Positions 21,431 to 30,712 of a stretch of DNA of 47,199 bases are shown here, piece after piece. A program made the position numbers and the translations under genes. The DNA is from a virus. The notes under the pieces were generated by a model. It ran no database searches. It worked only from the letters and a program-made list of their open reading frames with translations, and was not told where the DNA came from. The stretch spans positions 1 to 47,199 of the IMG/VR virus record IMGVR_UViG_3300028610_000650; one strand, 5' to 3'. Within the stretch, counting starts at the first letter, position 1; each line of letters opens with the position of its first letter.

Positions 21431-23571
21431 TTCACTTTCCCCGCAGGCTTGAACCACAATCTCATTGCGTGAATGACAGGCCGATTGCTGGATGCGTTAT
21501 TTGTAATGTTCAAACTATGAAACGAACCTGTTGTTTCAGCAAAGGCTGTGTACCAGGCCGTTTTGTCGGAACCTTCAACCGGTTCCGTTGTAATAGTAGC
21601 GGTCTTGTATTTCGTCGTGTCCGAGTTAAGAAAGAACTCAACATCGAAACTCACATCTGCGTCTACATCACATAGGAATTCCGCTTTCCAGAACTTCGCT
21701 TTTCGGCCCTGTTTGTTGTATGGATTGAATCTGGCTGTTTTTGCATTAAACTGTATCGCCGCACCGTTATCACTGCCGCTTACGTTCAACTGAAATAACA
21801 ACCCGTCATGGTCGCCTATAATAGTAAAGGGAAAACCGGAAACCGTATTAGAGGCATTCCATGAAAAATCAATATCCTCCCACGCCTCGTCCAAATCCCA
21901 TGTAACATCCGACTCAAGAGCGGAGAATCCTATTGCATGGATATCATGCCCGTGTACGGCCCAGTTATTATCTTCATAGTTCAGAACTAAAGCCCTGTCG
22001 GGGTATTTATTTCCATCTGCATTGGCTGTGGTTTCGACTCTTGCATAAGTAAATAGTATCTGTCTTTCTTCGTCTACGTCCGCACTTGCGCTGAATCCAG
22101 CCGAATCGGGATTCCATTCCAAGACCACATCGGGAACCTTTTCATCAATCGGTCCGACAATATCCGCGTTATTAGCAAGTATCTGAGTTGAGCCGATAGC
22201 TCTTTGAATGTTGTTTCTTTCCGTAACGGACATCTGTGCTATTGCTCCGTCCTGATCGGACACCTTCTGCCAATCGAACGGGTCAACTGAGTCACCTGTC
22301 CATACAAAGCGCCATACACTTCCGCCCCGCTCACCTGTCATCCAGATATATAGATCGTCGCCTAAAAACCCCCCCGCGACAATGTAATCAGCAGTAGGAG
22401 CATCTTTAAAACTGTCAGTGGGCCACACAAACGGCTGCTTAATTCCTGACCATCTCGCGCGTTGCGGGGCTAATACCTGACTGCCCGTACTATTGTCGGT
22501 CACGTTGAACAAAACCACTCGTTCTTTTACAATGAATACGAGTAGTGCGGTAGTGACTTCATTAAGCCCTGCTCTTGCTGCGGCTGTACCTATGTCAATT
22601 GAGAGTTGAGACAAATGTGCGCCATCATATATCTGTAACGGGTCGTTGTTGTTAGTGATGTAGGTTTTCGGCTCGCCACCTAATGTCCATTTAGCCGTCC
22701 AGAAGAAATTCGTATTGTCACCGGTAAACGCTTCGTCGGAGTTGGCGGCAAGGGCGTAGCCGTAAATATCACCTGTATCCAGCACGCCGGAACTATTCAA
22801 TTGCTCCCCTGCCTGAAATGTACCTGTAACCGTGCCTCTATCAAAGACTAACGTTCCAAACGCTGTACCTGAACCGAACAATCCATAATCTGCAATAGCA
22901 CCTCCGGCGGCAAGAGTTGCGGTTGCCCCGCTTGTAACGCCGTTTATTGTTACACCTGTGGCCGGTTGGGTATCTTGATCGTTGCCCACTCCTGTGGGCC
23001 CAATCCGTATTTTATTCTCTGTGGCGTCGGTGAACTGTTCCTGATTGACTTGCGAGGTCGCCCCCATTGTCTCGGCAACAAAAGCACTTTCGATATCGAA
23101 TGTCGTTGCTGCTTTCGCTTCTACCCTGTATGTGCCGTCATAATTTGTTGTGTTGGTTATTGTTACAATATCATCGGCGGATATCCCATGCCCCGCCGCA
23201 ACTGTAAACCTCACCACGTTAGGCGCACCACCAACGTCAACTACAGACAAAAGAATTACACCGGACACTTTATCATCCACAAACGTATTCATTCTGGCTT
23301 TGTCGAATACGATAAGTTCTTCCGTGTCGCCGTCGAGGTGATTATATACTCCCATTACGGGATTGGTTTGTAATGTGGGATTAAGTGTAGCAGTGTCAAT
23401 CTTAACAATCTGGCCGAGCAAAGATTTGCCCCTGCGCTTTTCGAGCCTGCCTCTTTTGAGATTGCAGTCGTTCATCTCCTCAAACGCATCGGAAGGTATC
23501 AGCCACGGGTCACGCTTTGTAACCTTGCCTTCTACGAGGTTGGATATCAAAAATGGTGTGTAGTCCGGCAT
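21427..23571 (-). CDS. Tail tube/stabilisation beta-propeller-like protein
   Basis: 714 residues. N-terminus PDYTPFLISNLVEGKVTKRD and NDCNLKRGRLEKRRG, an inserted Ig-like region at about 95-270, then a repeating W-rich beta pattern (ERVVLFNVT, RWSGIKQPFVWPT, DDLYIWMTGERGGSVWRFVW) that suggests a propeller, and a C-terminal jelly roll. This size, order and gene position, after the connector, match podovirus tail/stabilisation proteins (T7 gp12 or P22 gp10 role). It has no signal peptide, unlike its neighbours. Confidence 0.78.
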   Translation of the reverse strand: MPDYTPFLISNLVEGKVTKRDPWLIPSDAFEEMNDCNLKRGRLEKRRGKSLLGQIVKIDTATLNPTLQTNPVMGVYNHLDGDTEELIVFDKARMNTFVDDKVSGVILLSVVDVGGAPNVVRFTVAAGHGISADDIVTITNTTNYDGTYRVEAKAATTFDIESAFVAETMGATSQVNQEQFTDATENKIRIGPTGVGNDQDTQPATGVTINGVTSGATATLAAGGAIADYGLFGSGTAFGTLVFDRGTVTGTFQAGEQLNSSGVLDTGDIYGYALAANSDEAFTGDNTNFFWTAKWTLGGEPKTYITNNNDPLQIYDGAHLSQLSIDIGTAAARAGLNEVTTALLVFIVKERVVLFNVTDNSTGSQVLAPQRARWSGIKQPFVWPTDSFKDAPTADYIVAGGFLGDDLYIWMTGERGGSVWRFVWTGDSVDPFDWQKVSDQDGAIAQMSVTERNNIQRAIGSTQILANNADIVGPIDEKVPDVVLEWNPDSAGFSASADVDEERQILFTYARVETTANADGNKYPDRALVLNYEDNNWAVHGHDIHAIGFSALESDVTWDLDEAWEDIDFSWNASNTVSGFPFTIIGDHDGLLFQLNVSGSDNGAAIQFNAKTARFNPYNKQGRKAKFWKAEFLCDVDADVSFDVEFFLNSDTTKYKTATITTEPVEGSDKTAWYTAFAETTGSFHSLNITNNASSNRPVIHAMRLWFKPAGKVK

Positions 23572-24483
23572 TTAGTACCCTATCGCAAACCATTGTATTG
23601 TGAACGTTAAATCACCACCGTTAGTAACTTGCAATATAGATGTTTCTGACGCTGCCTTTGCCTGACATGCAACATTATCGTCAATATCAGCCGACGCACT
23701 TTGCAGCGTACACCATGAATTCACAAAAGCTGTCGGAAACGCCGCACTGTAAGTAACTTCATCCGTTGTATTTGCAGCCACCGATTCCGTGCCCTGCTTC
23801 ATAATCAAGCCATTTGGGAACGTGATGCTTTGTTCCCCGGCATAAGATGCCGGAGTCCAGTTGGCCGAACCGATATTGTTATCTACATAAGCTTTAATAC
23901 TTTGCTGAGAAGCTACCTTATCAGCAGCATCAGAACCCATTGCATCTTCGTCAAGAAATCCACCATTGGTTGTTTCGTAAGTAGTCGGGTCAATATTGCC
24001 CGTTACATCGAGCGTAGTTCCAACTGTAACGGCACCGGATGCCGTTAATGTCCCTGTTACATCCAATGTACTCCCGAATGTTCTGGCAGAGGCTAATAGA
24101 GTTGCAATCACCTCTGTTGATACAGGCGTCCACGTAGGAGTTGTGACAGTAAGAATGTAAAGAGCATTATCGTCGGTATCAACCCACAGAGAACCTAAAT
24201 CCCCTGCTTCAAAACCATTGCCGTCTATCCTTGTAGCTGGCGCGGATGCTTGCGAAAAACATCGTGCCGAACCTTGTGTATGGTCCCCGTCTTGAGTACC
24301 ACCTGTAGCAAAGGCATGTTCATTGTCTATCGCTGTTTCGAGAGCAGCCCAGTTCGCAAGAATCTCAGGGTTGGAACTTCTCAGAGACGTACTTGCGGCT
24401 GGCTTGTCTTTGTCGAAAGCCCCCATGAGCAACGGAAGCCATGCGACGGCAATTACTAATACATACGTCAATAGTTTCTTCAT
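23572..24483 (-). CDS. Head/tail fibre-type protein with signal peptide
   Basis: 303 residues. Residues 1-22 are a Sec signal (MKKLLTYVLVIAVAWLPLLM). The mature start FDKDKPAASTSLRSSNPEILANWAALETAID is the characteristic N-terminal block of a phage structural family (compare FNKNKPxA...NPEILANWxALE). A repetitive LDVTGTLTASGAVTVGTTLDVTG stalk follows, then a beta-rich C-terminal domain ending ITFPNGLIMKQGTESV...FTIQWFAIGY, a common fibre C-terminus. The signal peptide grafted on a standard fibre protein is unusual. Confidence 0.85.
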   Translation of the reverse strand: MKKLLTYVLVIAVAWLPLLMGAFDKDKPAASTSLRSSNPEILANWAALETAIDNEHAFATGGTQDGDHTQGSARCFSQASAPATRIDGNGFEAGDLGSLWVDTDDNALYILTVTTPTWTPVSTEVIATLLASARTFGSTLDVTGTLTASGAVTVGTTLDVTGNIDPTTYETTNGGFLDEDAMGSDAADKVASQQSIKAYVDNNIGSANWTPASYAGEQSITFPNGLIMKQGTESVAANTTDEVTYSAAFPTAFVNSWCTLQSASADIDDNVACQAKAASETSILQVTNGGDLTFTIQWFAIGY

Positions 24484-25571
24484 TAGAAACTCCTTTCAAC
24501 AACGCCACCCAAAAGGCGTTTGATTTTATCGGAACGTATAGACCCGAAATAATACTTCACTTGTCGGATCAAACTTGGGTCAATTGTTTCTTCTTTCGAC
24601 TCCATATAGAGAATCGCCGCCTGTAAGGCGATTGCCGGTCCCCACTTCAAGTCAGCTACAGCGTCCGAATCACTTAAAGCTGTTGGCCTGTCAGCTATTT
24701 GGAGGGCTTTGAACTGGTAAATATCGTTTGGTTTCGGGAACACGTACAACTTCTGTCCGTACAAAAGGGCTGAAATTGGGGTCGTTCTTCCCTCAAATCG
24801 TCCATCAGTGAATGTCGCGGTTACATTAGCCGCGTCAAGGGCTGTGGTGGCCGGTGTGAAGGCCCCGTCGGATTTTATGACTGTAACATACCCCATGTAA
24901 GCGGAGTCGCTGTCAGAGTTGTCTAAGGCTTCTAACGCCTTTCTGGGCGTTGCGTATCCCGTCGAGTTCTCAGTTGCTTCTGCAACGGTTATGTCACCAT
25001 TCTCGTCAATCTTCAAAGACCATGCCCCATAAGTGCCTTGTGGCACCGCCGAACCTGTCAAATCCACTTCACTCGAAACTTTTGAATAAGCAAAATTATC
25101 GATATTATATGAAAATGCACTGTTTTTCACTTTCTTACTATCGCTGGAACCGATAACCAAAGTCGGTGCAGTTATAAACTGCTCGTCCTCAAATTTCCTG
25201 AAATGTGTATTATGCAGAGTCATCAAAGACAGAAAATGATGATGGTGTCCGTGATGATGATGAAGATGTAAGTCGGAAAAGAACGCTTCTCTGTCGCGGA
25301 AGAATCTTATCTGATTGCCATTGATCGTTACAGGGTCGTCGAATCTGTCTACACTCTGGTCGATATCATAAATACCGTCATCGGTAGCTGAAAGGGCCTG
25401 GGTAAAGAAGGTATCGAACTCGTCTACCTGCGCATCGTTTGAGAAATGATTAACATAATAATCGTTAATCAAATCATTTACATCAGAGTCGGATATCTGG
25501 CCGGTAGTAGACCGCCCGGTATATTTCCGCCACCTTGTGCGCATCTCAGCTAAAGTCCATGTAAAAGCCAT
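24483..25571 (-). CDS. Head-tail connector/adaptor with His cluster
   Basis: 362 codons from MAFTWTL at 25571 (AAAGGA seven bases upstream). The N-terminus (LAEMRTRWRKYTGR, then ISDSDVNDLINDYYV) matches phage proteins located between capsid and tail genes and taken to be connectors or tail adaptors. At residues about 102-112 lies a natural polyhistidine stretch, HLHHHHGHHHH. The C-terminus is PAIALQAAILYMESKEETID, helical. A 58-base hairpin lies upstream. Shares its last base with the start of the fibre gene. Confidence 0.75.
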   Translation of the reverse strand: MAFTWTLAEMRTRWRKYTGRSTTGQISDSDVNDLINDYYVNHFSNDAQVDEFDTFFTQALSATDDGIYDIDQSVDRFDDPVTINGNQIRFFRDREAFFSDLHLHHHHGHHHHFLSLMTLHNTHFRKFEDEQFITAPTLVIGSSDSKKVKNSAFSYNIDNFAYSKVSSEVDLTGSAVPQGTYGAWSLKIDENGDITVAEATENSTGYATPRKALEALDNSDSDSAYMGYVTVIKSDGAFTPATTALDAANVTATFTDGRFEGRTTPISALLYGQKLYVFPKPNDIYQFKALQIADRPTALSDSDAVADLKWGPAIALQAAILYMESKEETIDPSLIRQVKYYFGSIRSDKIKRLLGGVVERSF

Positions 25572-25593
25572 GAGCCATCCTTTCGACAAGAAC

Positions 25594-25651
25594 ACCGCCC
25601 TTGCGAGCCGCCTGTATCGTGTTATAGTGCTGCTGCTCGTTTAAGGGCGGT
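25594..25651 (-). promoter_or_regulatory. Long intercistronic hairpin before connector gene
   Basis: Minus strand ACCGCCCTT (25651-25643) pairs AAGGGCGGT (25602-25594), extended by CGAGC/GCTCG. No U-tract follows. It occupies almost the whole gap between the beta-helix gene and the connector gene, so it may act as a processing or stability site within the late transcript. Confidence 0.55.
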
Positions 25652-25663
25652 ATCCCTGTGTCT

Positions 25664-28087
25664 TTACTGAGGAACAACAACAACGCCGTCAACAAGCGGG
25701 ATGAACGTCATGTGCCACGTCCATATCCCGTTCTGGGCATTGTCTTCGCCGTCAACCTGTTCAATCATACCAACCGGACAGAACCACGGGCTCATCAGAT
25801 TACTTGAACCAACTGCGCCAAGTTCAATCGGCGTCAATACTGCCGCGTTTACGTTAGTGAAAATAATACGACTGCCACGAACTATACCAGTCATATCCAC
25901 GGCTGTTGAAAACAGGAAATCATCCACACCATCGAACGAGACGGTAAGCGTTTCTGCTGCACCTGCCACTGTCTCAGTAACGAACCCGGTAAAACTGGTA
26001 ATCAAAATGGCACCACCCTGCACGTCGAAGATATCATCGTCGCCGTCCGGCAAAGTAATCGAAAGGGCATAGGTTTGTCCGGGTATCAATGGAACATCGA
26101 TACCAGCCTGACTTACGGCCACAGTCTGGGTGTTGCCTTGAACACGGGCGTTACCGTGAAGCAGAATTGCCCCATAAGTGTCACTGGCCAGAATGTTATC
26201 GTGAATAACACCTGTTGCTCCGCCCGACCCTTCGATACACGCCTCACCTGTTCGGAGGTTGGTAATGGTGTTGTCACGAAAAATTACATCGGTAGGAACT
26301 GCTGCGCCCCACCAGATACCGGATTCGGCAAGATCGGCCCAGACGGTACATCCTTCAACAGTTGGATTGACAATAGTAGCTGCATCCAGATTAACGAAAG
26401 TATCGTTCTCACCGGATGTCTCTGTTGAGGTATAGTCACAATTCCGAACAGTCACATTTGTTGCAGTTGTGCCGACTACTATGCCATCGATAAACTCATC
26501 GGTTCCCGCTGCTTCACCGTCGATGAAAGATACATTCTCGATCACAGCGTAGTCGCCTGCGTTCTCGACATCAATACCTAAGAGGACTTCTGTAATACCG
26601 GGCATAAGCTGAATGTTTTTGATAGTCACGCTTGCTGCACCAATGACAATCTCAGCGGCTGCGTCGTCAAAATCAAAACGTGGCCGCTCAGTGCCTTGAC
26701 CGAGACCGATGATAGTGACACCTTGTATATCAATATCGACTGCGTCTGCGCCTGTGAGATTCTCGTTATGGTTAGCTGCGATGAAGATAATCTCATTTAT
26801 GTCTCCAGATAGATTATCTACAGCGGCATCTAATGTTAGTTCTGCTGTCGCCCATGTAAGACCATCCGTACCGCTGGCATTTACCGAATCCACATATTGA
26901 ATTTCACCGACATCGAAACCGCCATTGCTGAGATCAGCAAGAAGTGCAACGGTCTGGCTTCTCAAAAATTCCTGCCGTTCTAACACAGACCCATTTTCAT
27001 TAGCAACAACCGTAGAAGAATCATAAGCGTTATTAGCATCATTGAAACCGAGTCTGTTCGTCGTGGAGTCTATGATCGGATTGACCTCAACCGCTTCCAT
27101 ATCGGTTCCTTGAGAACTTATCCATGTATTGCCGTGACAACTCAATGCACCGTTATCAATTGCTGTTGCAATAGCATTTGTCTGGAATGCGTTGTTCTTG
27201 CAGGTTCCGGTCGCGTTATCGCTGAGTTCGATAGCCCAGTCGCTGGTTTCAAGATTAGTGATAACATTGTCAAGAATCAACAACTCAAGATCGACCTGAT
27301 CGCTGAATATCGCAGCAGCGTCGAAACTCCCGTAAATGAAGTTACCCAAAATCTGATAGCCAACTACGGCAGCAGCGCCACCATCAAGAAACGATTCGCA
27401 ACCGGCGGCATCAGCGGAATAAAACGTATTGCCCGCGATAATCGCGTAATTGCCGCCAGTCACCATCTGGATACCGATATTGAACTCCCATGTTGAGGTA
27501 GTCGGTTCGGGGAAAATACAATTGACAATAGTGCAATTCGTCCCCGCAGCCTGAATCTCAATAGCATTAGCTACCTCTGACACACCCGCAAGAAATCGCA
27601 AACCTGATATATACACTCCGTCGGCATTGACAACAAACTCATCTGTAGTCGTGTCGTAGAGAATTTGCGGCATATCGTCGCCATTGCCAAGTCCTATAAT
27701 CGAAATCCCTGCAACATCGGCATCGATTGCATCCGAAGTGCCGTTATCGACAGTCTCTTCGTGATTCTGTATCACAAAGACGACATCACCTCGATTCGCC
27801 GTACATGCGTTAATGCCGCCGTCGATAGTTGCCTTTGCCAATGCAGGAGTAACACCCGTAAATGAGTCGCTACCAACAGCACTATCGACATAGAACACCT
27901 GCCCTGTTCCTCGATTGCTGAACGGATCACCTGCGTTAGTAATGTCGGTATTAGTAATGCCAAACCACCGCCGCAGATAGAAGTCCAGCCTGCCGGATGT
28001 GACATTGGAAAAATTGACTTCGTTGAGATTGACTTCTGCGAATGCAAGCCCACAGAGGACCATAAATATGATAATATACTTTCGCAT
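25664..28087 (-). CDS. Duplicated right-handed beta-helix protein with signal peptide
   Basis: 807 codons from MRKYIIIFMVLCGLAFA at 28087 (AAAGGAG seven bases before); a longer frame start overlaps the preceding small gene. Signal peptide of about 17 residues. Two homologous parallel beta-helix units follow: the first opens with QVFYVDSAVGSDSFTG and contains ISIIGLGNGDDMPQI, the second opens with IQYVDSVNASGTDGLTW and contains VTIIGLGQGTERPRF, each with repeated short coils. A shared C-terminal beta domain follows. Beta-helices of this type are tailspike or pectate-lyase-like folds that bind or cut polysaccharide; no catalytic triad can be assigned. Confidence 0.85.
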   Translation of the reverse strand: MRKYIIIFMVLCGLAFAEVNLNEVNFSNVTSGRLDFYLRRWFGITNTDITNAGDPFSNRGTGQVFYVDSAVGSDSFTGVTPALAKATIDGGINACTANRGDVVFVIQNHEETVDNGTSDAIDADVAGISIIGLGNGDDMPQILYDTTTDEFVVNADGVYISGLRFLAGVSEVANAIEIQAAGTNCTIVNCIFPEPTTSTWEFNIGIQMVTGGNYAIIAGNTFYSADAAGCESFLDGGAAAVVGYQILGNFIYGSFDAAAIFSDQVDLELLILDNVITNLETSDWAIELSDNATGTCKNNAFQTNAIATAIDNGALSCHGNTWISSQGTDMEAVEVNPIIDSTTNRLGFNDANNAYDSSTVVANENGSVLERQEFLRSQTVALLADLSNGGFDVGEIQYVDSVNASGTDGLTWATAELTLDAAVDNLSGDINEIIFIAANHNENLTGADAVDIDIQGVTIIGLGQGTERPRFDFDDAAAEIVIGAASVTIKNIQLMPGITEVLLGIDVENAGDYAVIENVSFIDGEAAGTDEFIDGIVVGTTATNVTVRNCDYTSTETSGENDTFVNLDAATIVNPTVEGCTVWADLAESGIWWGAAVPTDVIFRDNTITNLRTGEACIEGSGGATGVIHDNILASDTYGAILLHGNARVQGNTQTVAVSQAGIDVPLIPGQTYALSITLPDGDDDIFDVQGGAILITSFTGFVTETVAGAAETLTVSFDGVDDFLFSTAVDMTGIVRGSRIIFTNVNAAVLTPIELGAVGSSNLMSPWFCPVGMIEQVDGEDNAQNGIWTWHMTFIPLVDGVVVVPQ

Positions 28088-28088
28088 A

Positions 28089-28253
28089 CTATTCTCCTTT
28101 CGCTGTTTTTTCGTTGAACTCGTTGACTTCTGCATTGAAAACATCGATATCCGCATTAGCCAAATCGTTCTCGTTCAGTTTGTCGATTATCTTATTGAGA
28201 GCCTTGCAGACTTCCTCGGACGAATCGACCTCGTTAATTCTTACTCGTTGCAT
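28089..28253 (-). CDS. 54-residue acidic protein
   Basis: Starts at 28253 (MQRVRINEVDSSEEVC) and ends two bases before the beta-helix start. Helical and acidic (KALNKIIDKLNENDLANADI). Found in the virion operon with normal spacing on both sides. Function unknown; possibly a minor head component. Confidence 0.7.
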   Translation of the reverse strand: MQRVRINEVDSSEEVCKALNKIIDKLNENDLANADIDVFNAEVNEFNEKTAKGE

Positions 28254-28254
28254 A

Positions 28255-29085
28255 TTACACCGCTACTTTCTTCATTAACCTGTCTTTGAGGGATTTATCG
28301 TAGACAACGCCAAAGGGTGTTTCTTGCGGAGCTTCGGCAATCAACTCGAAAGTAAACCTCGGCCTCACGCCGTCCTGCACGGTAGTTTCGCCAAAGTCGC
28401 CTTCTTTGGTGGCTTCATGCTTGACTCGCTTGTAAACAGGAACGACGGCCCTTTGCCGCATAAAATGGAAGATATACTCAGGCAGGCAGTGCAACTGGTC
28501 GGGAATAAAATCAAACCGATACTTACCTCCGACATTACAAGAAATGTCCACGTCGGCCTGTTCGAGGTTTCGGAAGATGTAGTAGTTTTTCTTACTGGCC
28601 TCGATAGCAAGAGTTTCAGGAGAGGGTTTCGGTATGAGCTTCTTCATACCGAGATCACGCCGGGCTTTCGCCAAATCGAGTTCCGTACATACTTCCGGCA
28701 GAGTCACCAGGATACCGAGAGATTCGGACTCGGCAATTATGTCTGCGCGGTCCTGTTTCAAACGATATTCCTGCATGAGCTTTTCGCGTACCTCAATACG
28801 GATTCGCTCGGTATCCTGTATCTGCTTTCGCTGAATAGTATTGATAACGTCCTCTTTGTCCAGCCCGTCCACGTCAAGGCCGAGCTTGAAGGCTTCGGTT
28901 TTCAACCGTTCAAATTCGGTTATCTCAACTGTTCCGCCGGAACCTGTAGGCGCAAAATTGATTGCCTTAACAAGATCGTCTTTCTTCATGCCCGTCACAT
29001 CGATACCGAGAGCCTTAGCCTCTCTTTTGAGTTTGTGAAACTCCGCAACACCTTCGTTTGTTCCAGTTTTTTTAACTTCGTCCAC
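28255..29085 (-). CDS. HeH/SAP-like repeat protein, head region
   Basis: 276 residues. Two copies of a helix-extended-loop-helix motif: LKREAKALGIDVTGMKKDDLVKAI (split here as residues 19-30 and 31-42) and LKTEAFKLGLDVDGLDKEDV (61-80). These short repeats resemble HeH/SAP nucleic-acid or protein-binding modules. A coiled coil (about 86-125) and a C-terminal beta domain (CNVGGKYRFDFIPDQLHCLPEY) follow. The C-terminal part looks like proteins encoded next to N4-type capsid genes. Possibly a capsid-associated or head-completion protein. Confidence 0.72.
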   Translation of the reverse strand: MDEVKKTGTNEGVAEFHKLKREAKALGIDVTGMKKDDLVKAINFAPTGSGGTVEITEFERLKTEAFKLGLDVDGLDKEDVINTIQRKQIQDTERIRIEVREKLMQEYRLKQDRADIIAESESLGILVTLPEVCTELDLAKARRDLGMKKLIPKPSPETLAIEASKKNYYIFRNLEQADVDISCNVGGKYRFDFIPDQLHCLPEYIFHFMRQRAVVPVYKRVKHEATKEGDFGETTVQDGVRPRFTFELIAEAPQETPFGVVYDKSLKDRLMKKVAV

Positions 29086-29110
29086 GATAAATCCTTTCAG
29101 TTATTAGTTA

Positions 29111-29743
29111 TTAGTTAGCGTCCGGGTCGATACCATCGGTCCAACCGTCAATGTCGCCATGATCGATTGACTGATTAGCCTGTCGTGCCTCGTAGTACCA
29201 CTCCTGACCGTTGGTGTTCAAGGCCGCCGCAATTATGACACCCTGATAACCGATACGTTCGAGGCTCTGATCTACACGTTCCCAGACGTTACTGCTTGCG
29301 TCCGTTACTTGCTCACCAACTGCATCCGGCCATGTCGGTTCGACACCTACGGCTCCTGTCAAAGTGACACATTCAAAAATTGCGCCTCTGTCAGTATCCG
29401 ACGCAACGGAAGGTCGGGTGAAAGTACCCGGAGCAGTAGCGGTTCTGGCTGTCGGAGAACCCACGGCTGCGTATTCGGTTATAGTCGGACCCTGCGTGCC
29501 TGTATCATAGGCCGTGATGCCGCCAGCGTCTGCGAGCTTGGTAATAACACCATCGGCGCCATTCGTAATCATACCTTCCTGCGAACCGCTGGCCTCATCG
29601 GTTTCCTGTGCTTTGTACCATCTGATATGGTCAGGGTTGGTAGTACCAACCTCGTCCATCTCAAAGATATCCGGCACAAAACCGATAGGCAGATTCACAA
29701 GGCCATCGTCTGCCAGATAATGTCCAGTTTTTATCTTATTCAT
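29111..29743 (-). CDS. Putative capsid decoration protein
   Basis: 210 residues, directly downstream of the major capsid gene. N-terminus LPIGFVPDIFEMDEVG and IRWYKAQ, then Gly/Thr-rich beta regions (FTRPSVASDTDRGAIFECVTLTGAVGVEPTWP) and a GVIIAAALNTNGQEWYYEARQ end. No named family; position and composition suggest a head-surface decoration protein. Confidence 0.7.
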   Translation of the reverse strand: MNKIKTGHYLADDGLVNLPIGFVPDIFEMDEVGTTNPDHIRWYKAQETDEASGSQEGMITNGADGVITKLADAGGITAYDTGTQGPTITEYAAVGSPTARTATAPGTFTRPSVASDTDRGAIFECVTLTGAVGVEPTWPDAVGEQVTDASSNVWERVDQSLERIGYQGVIIAAALNTNGQEWYYEARQANQSIDHGDIDGWTDGIDPDAN

Positions 29744-29758
29744 TTTTCAACCTTTCTA

Positions 29759-30697
29759 TTAGACAGTCGTTATAAGGACGTGTCCGAAGTTGTCATTGAG
29801 GATTCGGGCTGCGAAATTCTGCAACCAACCGAGCGTACTGAAACGCTGCAAAGGCGAACCGGTCTTGTCCTTTGGTGTAAAAATCAAAGGCCTTGCCGCC
29901 GAGTTGCCGTCAATCTTGACCGTACCGAAAAACTGTTGCCCGAAGATAAGATTCTGATATCCGGTGGTAGTGGTGGTTCTTGGAGCATTGGTGGTCAAGA
30001 GCCACCTTACGTCACCGGTGTTGCCGAATTCTTCCGCAAACTGGTTCGTCGGCGAAGCATAACTCGATACGTGCTTGAAACCACTGACATTCTCAAGACT
30101 CGTTCGCATCGCAGTATGACCTATGCCGATGAATGCCGCTCGGATGGGAGACGTGGCAACCTTTACAGTTGCGTTTATCTGACTCAGCATCATTCGGGCG
30201 TTTTCACCGACAAGATTCGTGACAATTGTATCAATGTCGGTTTTGTTGACAAGAGTCGCCGTCCCTACACCGTTTGAAGCAGTGGTCTGTGAAGCTGTCC
30301 CGCTTGCAACGTCCCTGCCTAATGTATCGAGAGTCAGGGCCATATTATCGGTAAGAACGTCGGCCATCTGGGTTTCATCATCGGTAATACCCGTGAAGGT
30401 CATCCACGAACTTGTAATGATGTAAGCACCGTATTCCCTCATCTGAACCTGAATATCGGTTTTTGCCAACAGGATCGGTGCGGGATCGACACCCTCAACG
30501 AGAGGAGTCGTCTGAGCAGCAGGATTAGACCATCTGCGCCACTTGTTTGTATCGCCCATGTGCTGTCCCATTGTGGCGGGTTGAGCGAATTGGTTGTAAA
30601 CGAACGCGGCAATTACCCTCAATAGAGTCTTGCTCTGGTAAAATATGTTGATTGGATGATTGACGCGCGAAGTCGTCATCATTAGCTTATTAGCCAT
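29759..30697 (-). CDS. Major capsid protein, N4-gp56 type
   Basis: 312 residues. The segment around residues 55-90 (AAQTTPLVEGVDPAPILLAK, IQVQMREYGAYIITSS) is the signature of the N4-gp56 family of HK97-fold capsid proteins, followed by LTDNMALTLDTLGRDVASGTA (E-loop/spine-helix side) and a C-terminal sheet region. Length is a little below typical members. Flanked by scaffold upstream and decoration downstream, as expected. It forms the icosahedral shell. Confidence 0.9.
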   Translation of the reverse strand: MANKLMMTTSRVNHPINIFYQSKTLLRVIAAFVYNQFAQPATMGQHMGDTNKWRRWSNPAAQTTPLVEGVDPAPILLAKTDIQVQMREYGAYIITSSWMTFTGITDDETQMADVLTDNMALTLDTLGRDVASGTASQTTASNGVGTATLVNKTDIDTIVTNLVGENARMMLSQINATVKVATSPIRAAFIGIGHTAMRTSLENVSGFKHVSSYASPTNQFAEEFGNTGDVRWLLTTNAPRTTTTTGYQNLIFGQQFFGTVKIDGNSAARPLIFTPKDKTGSPLQRFSTLGWLQNFAARILNDNFGHVLITTV

Positions 30698-30712
30698 TTT
30701 CTATCCTTTCTT

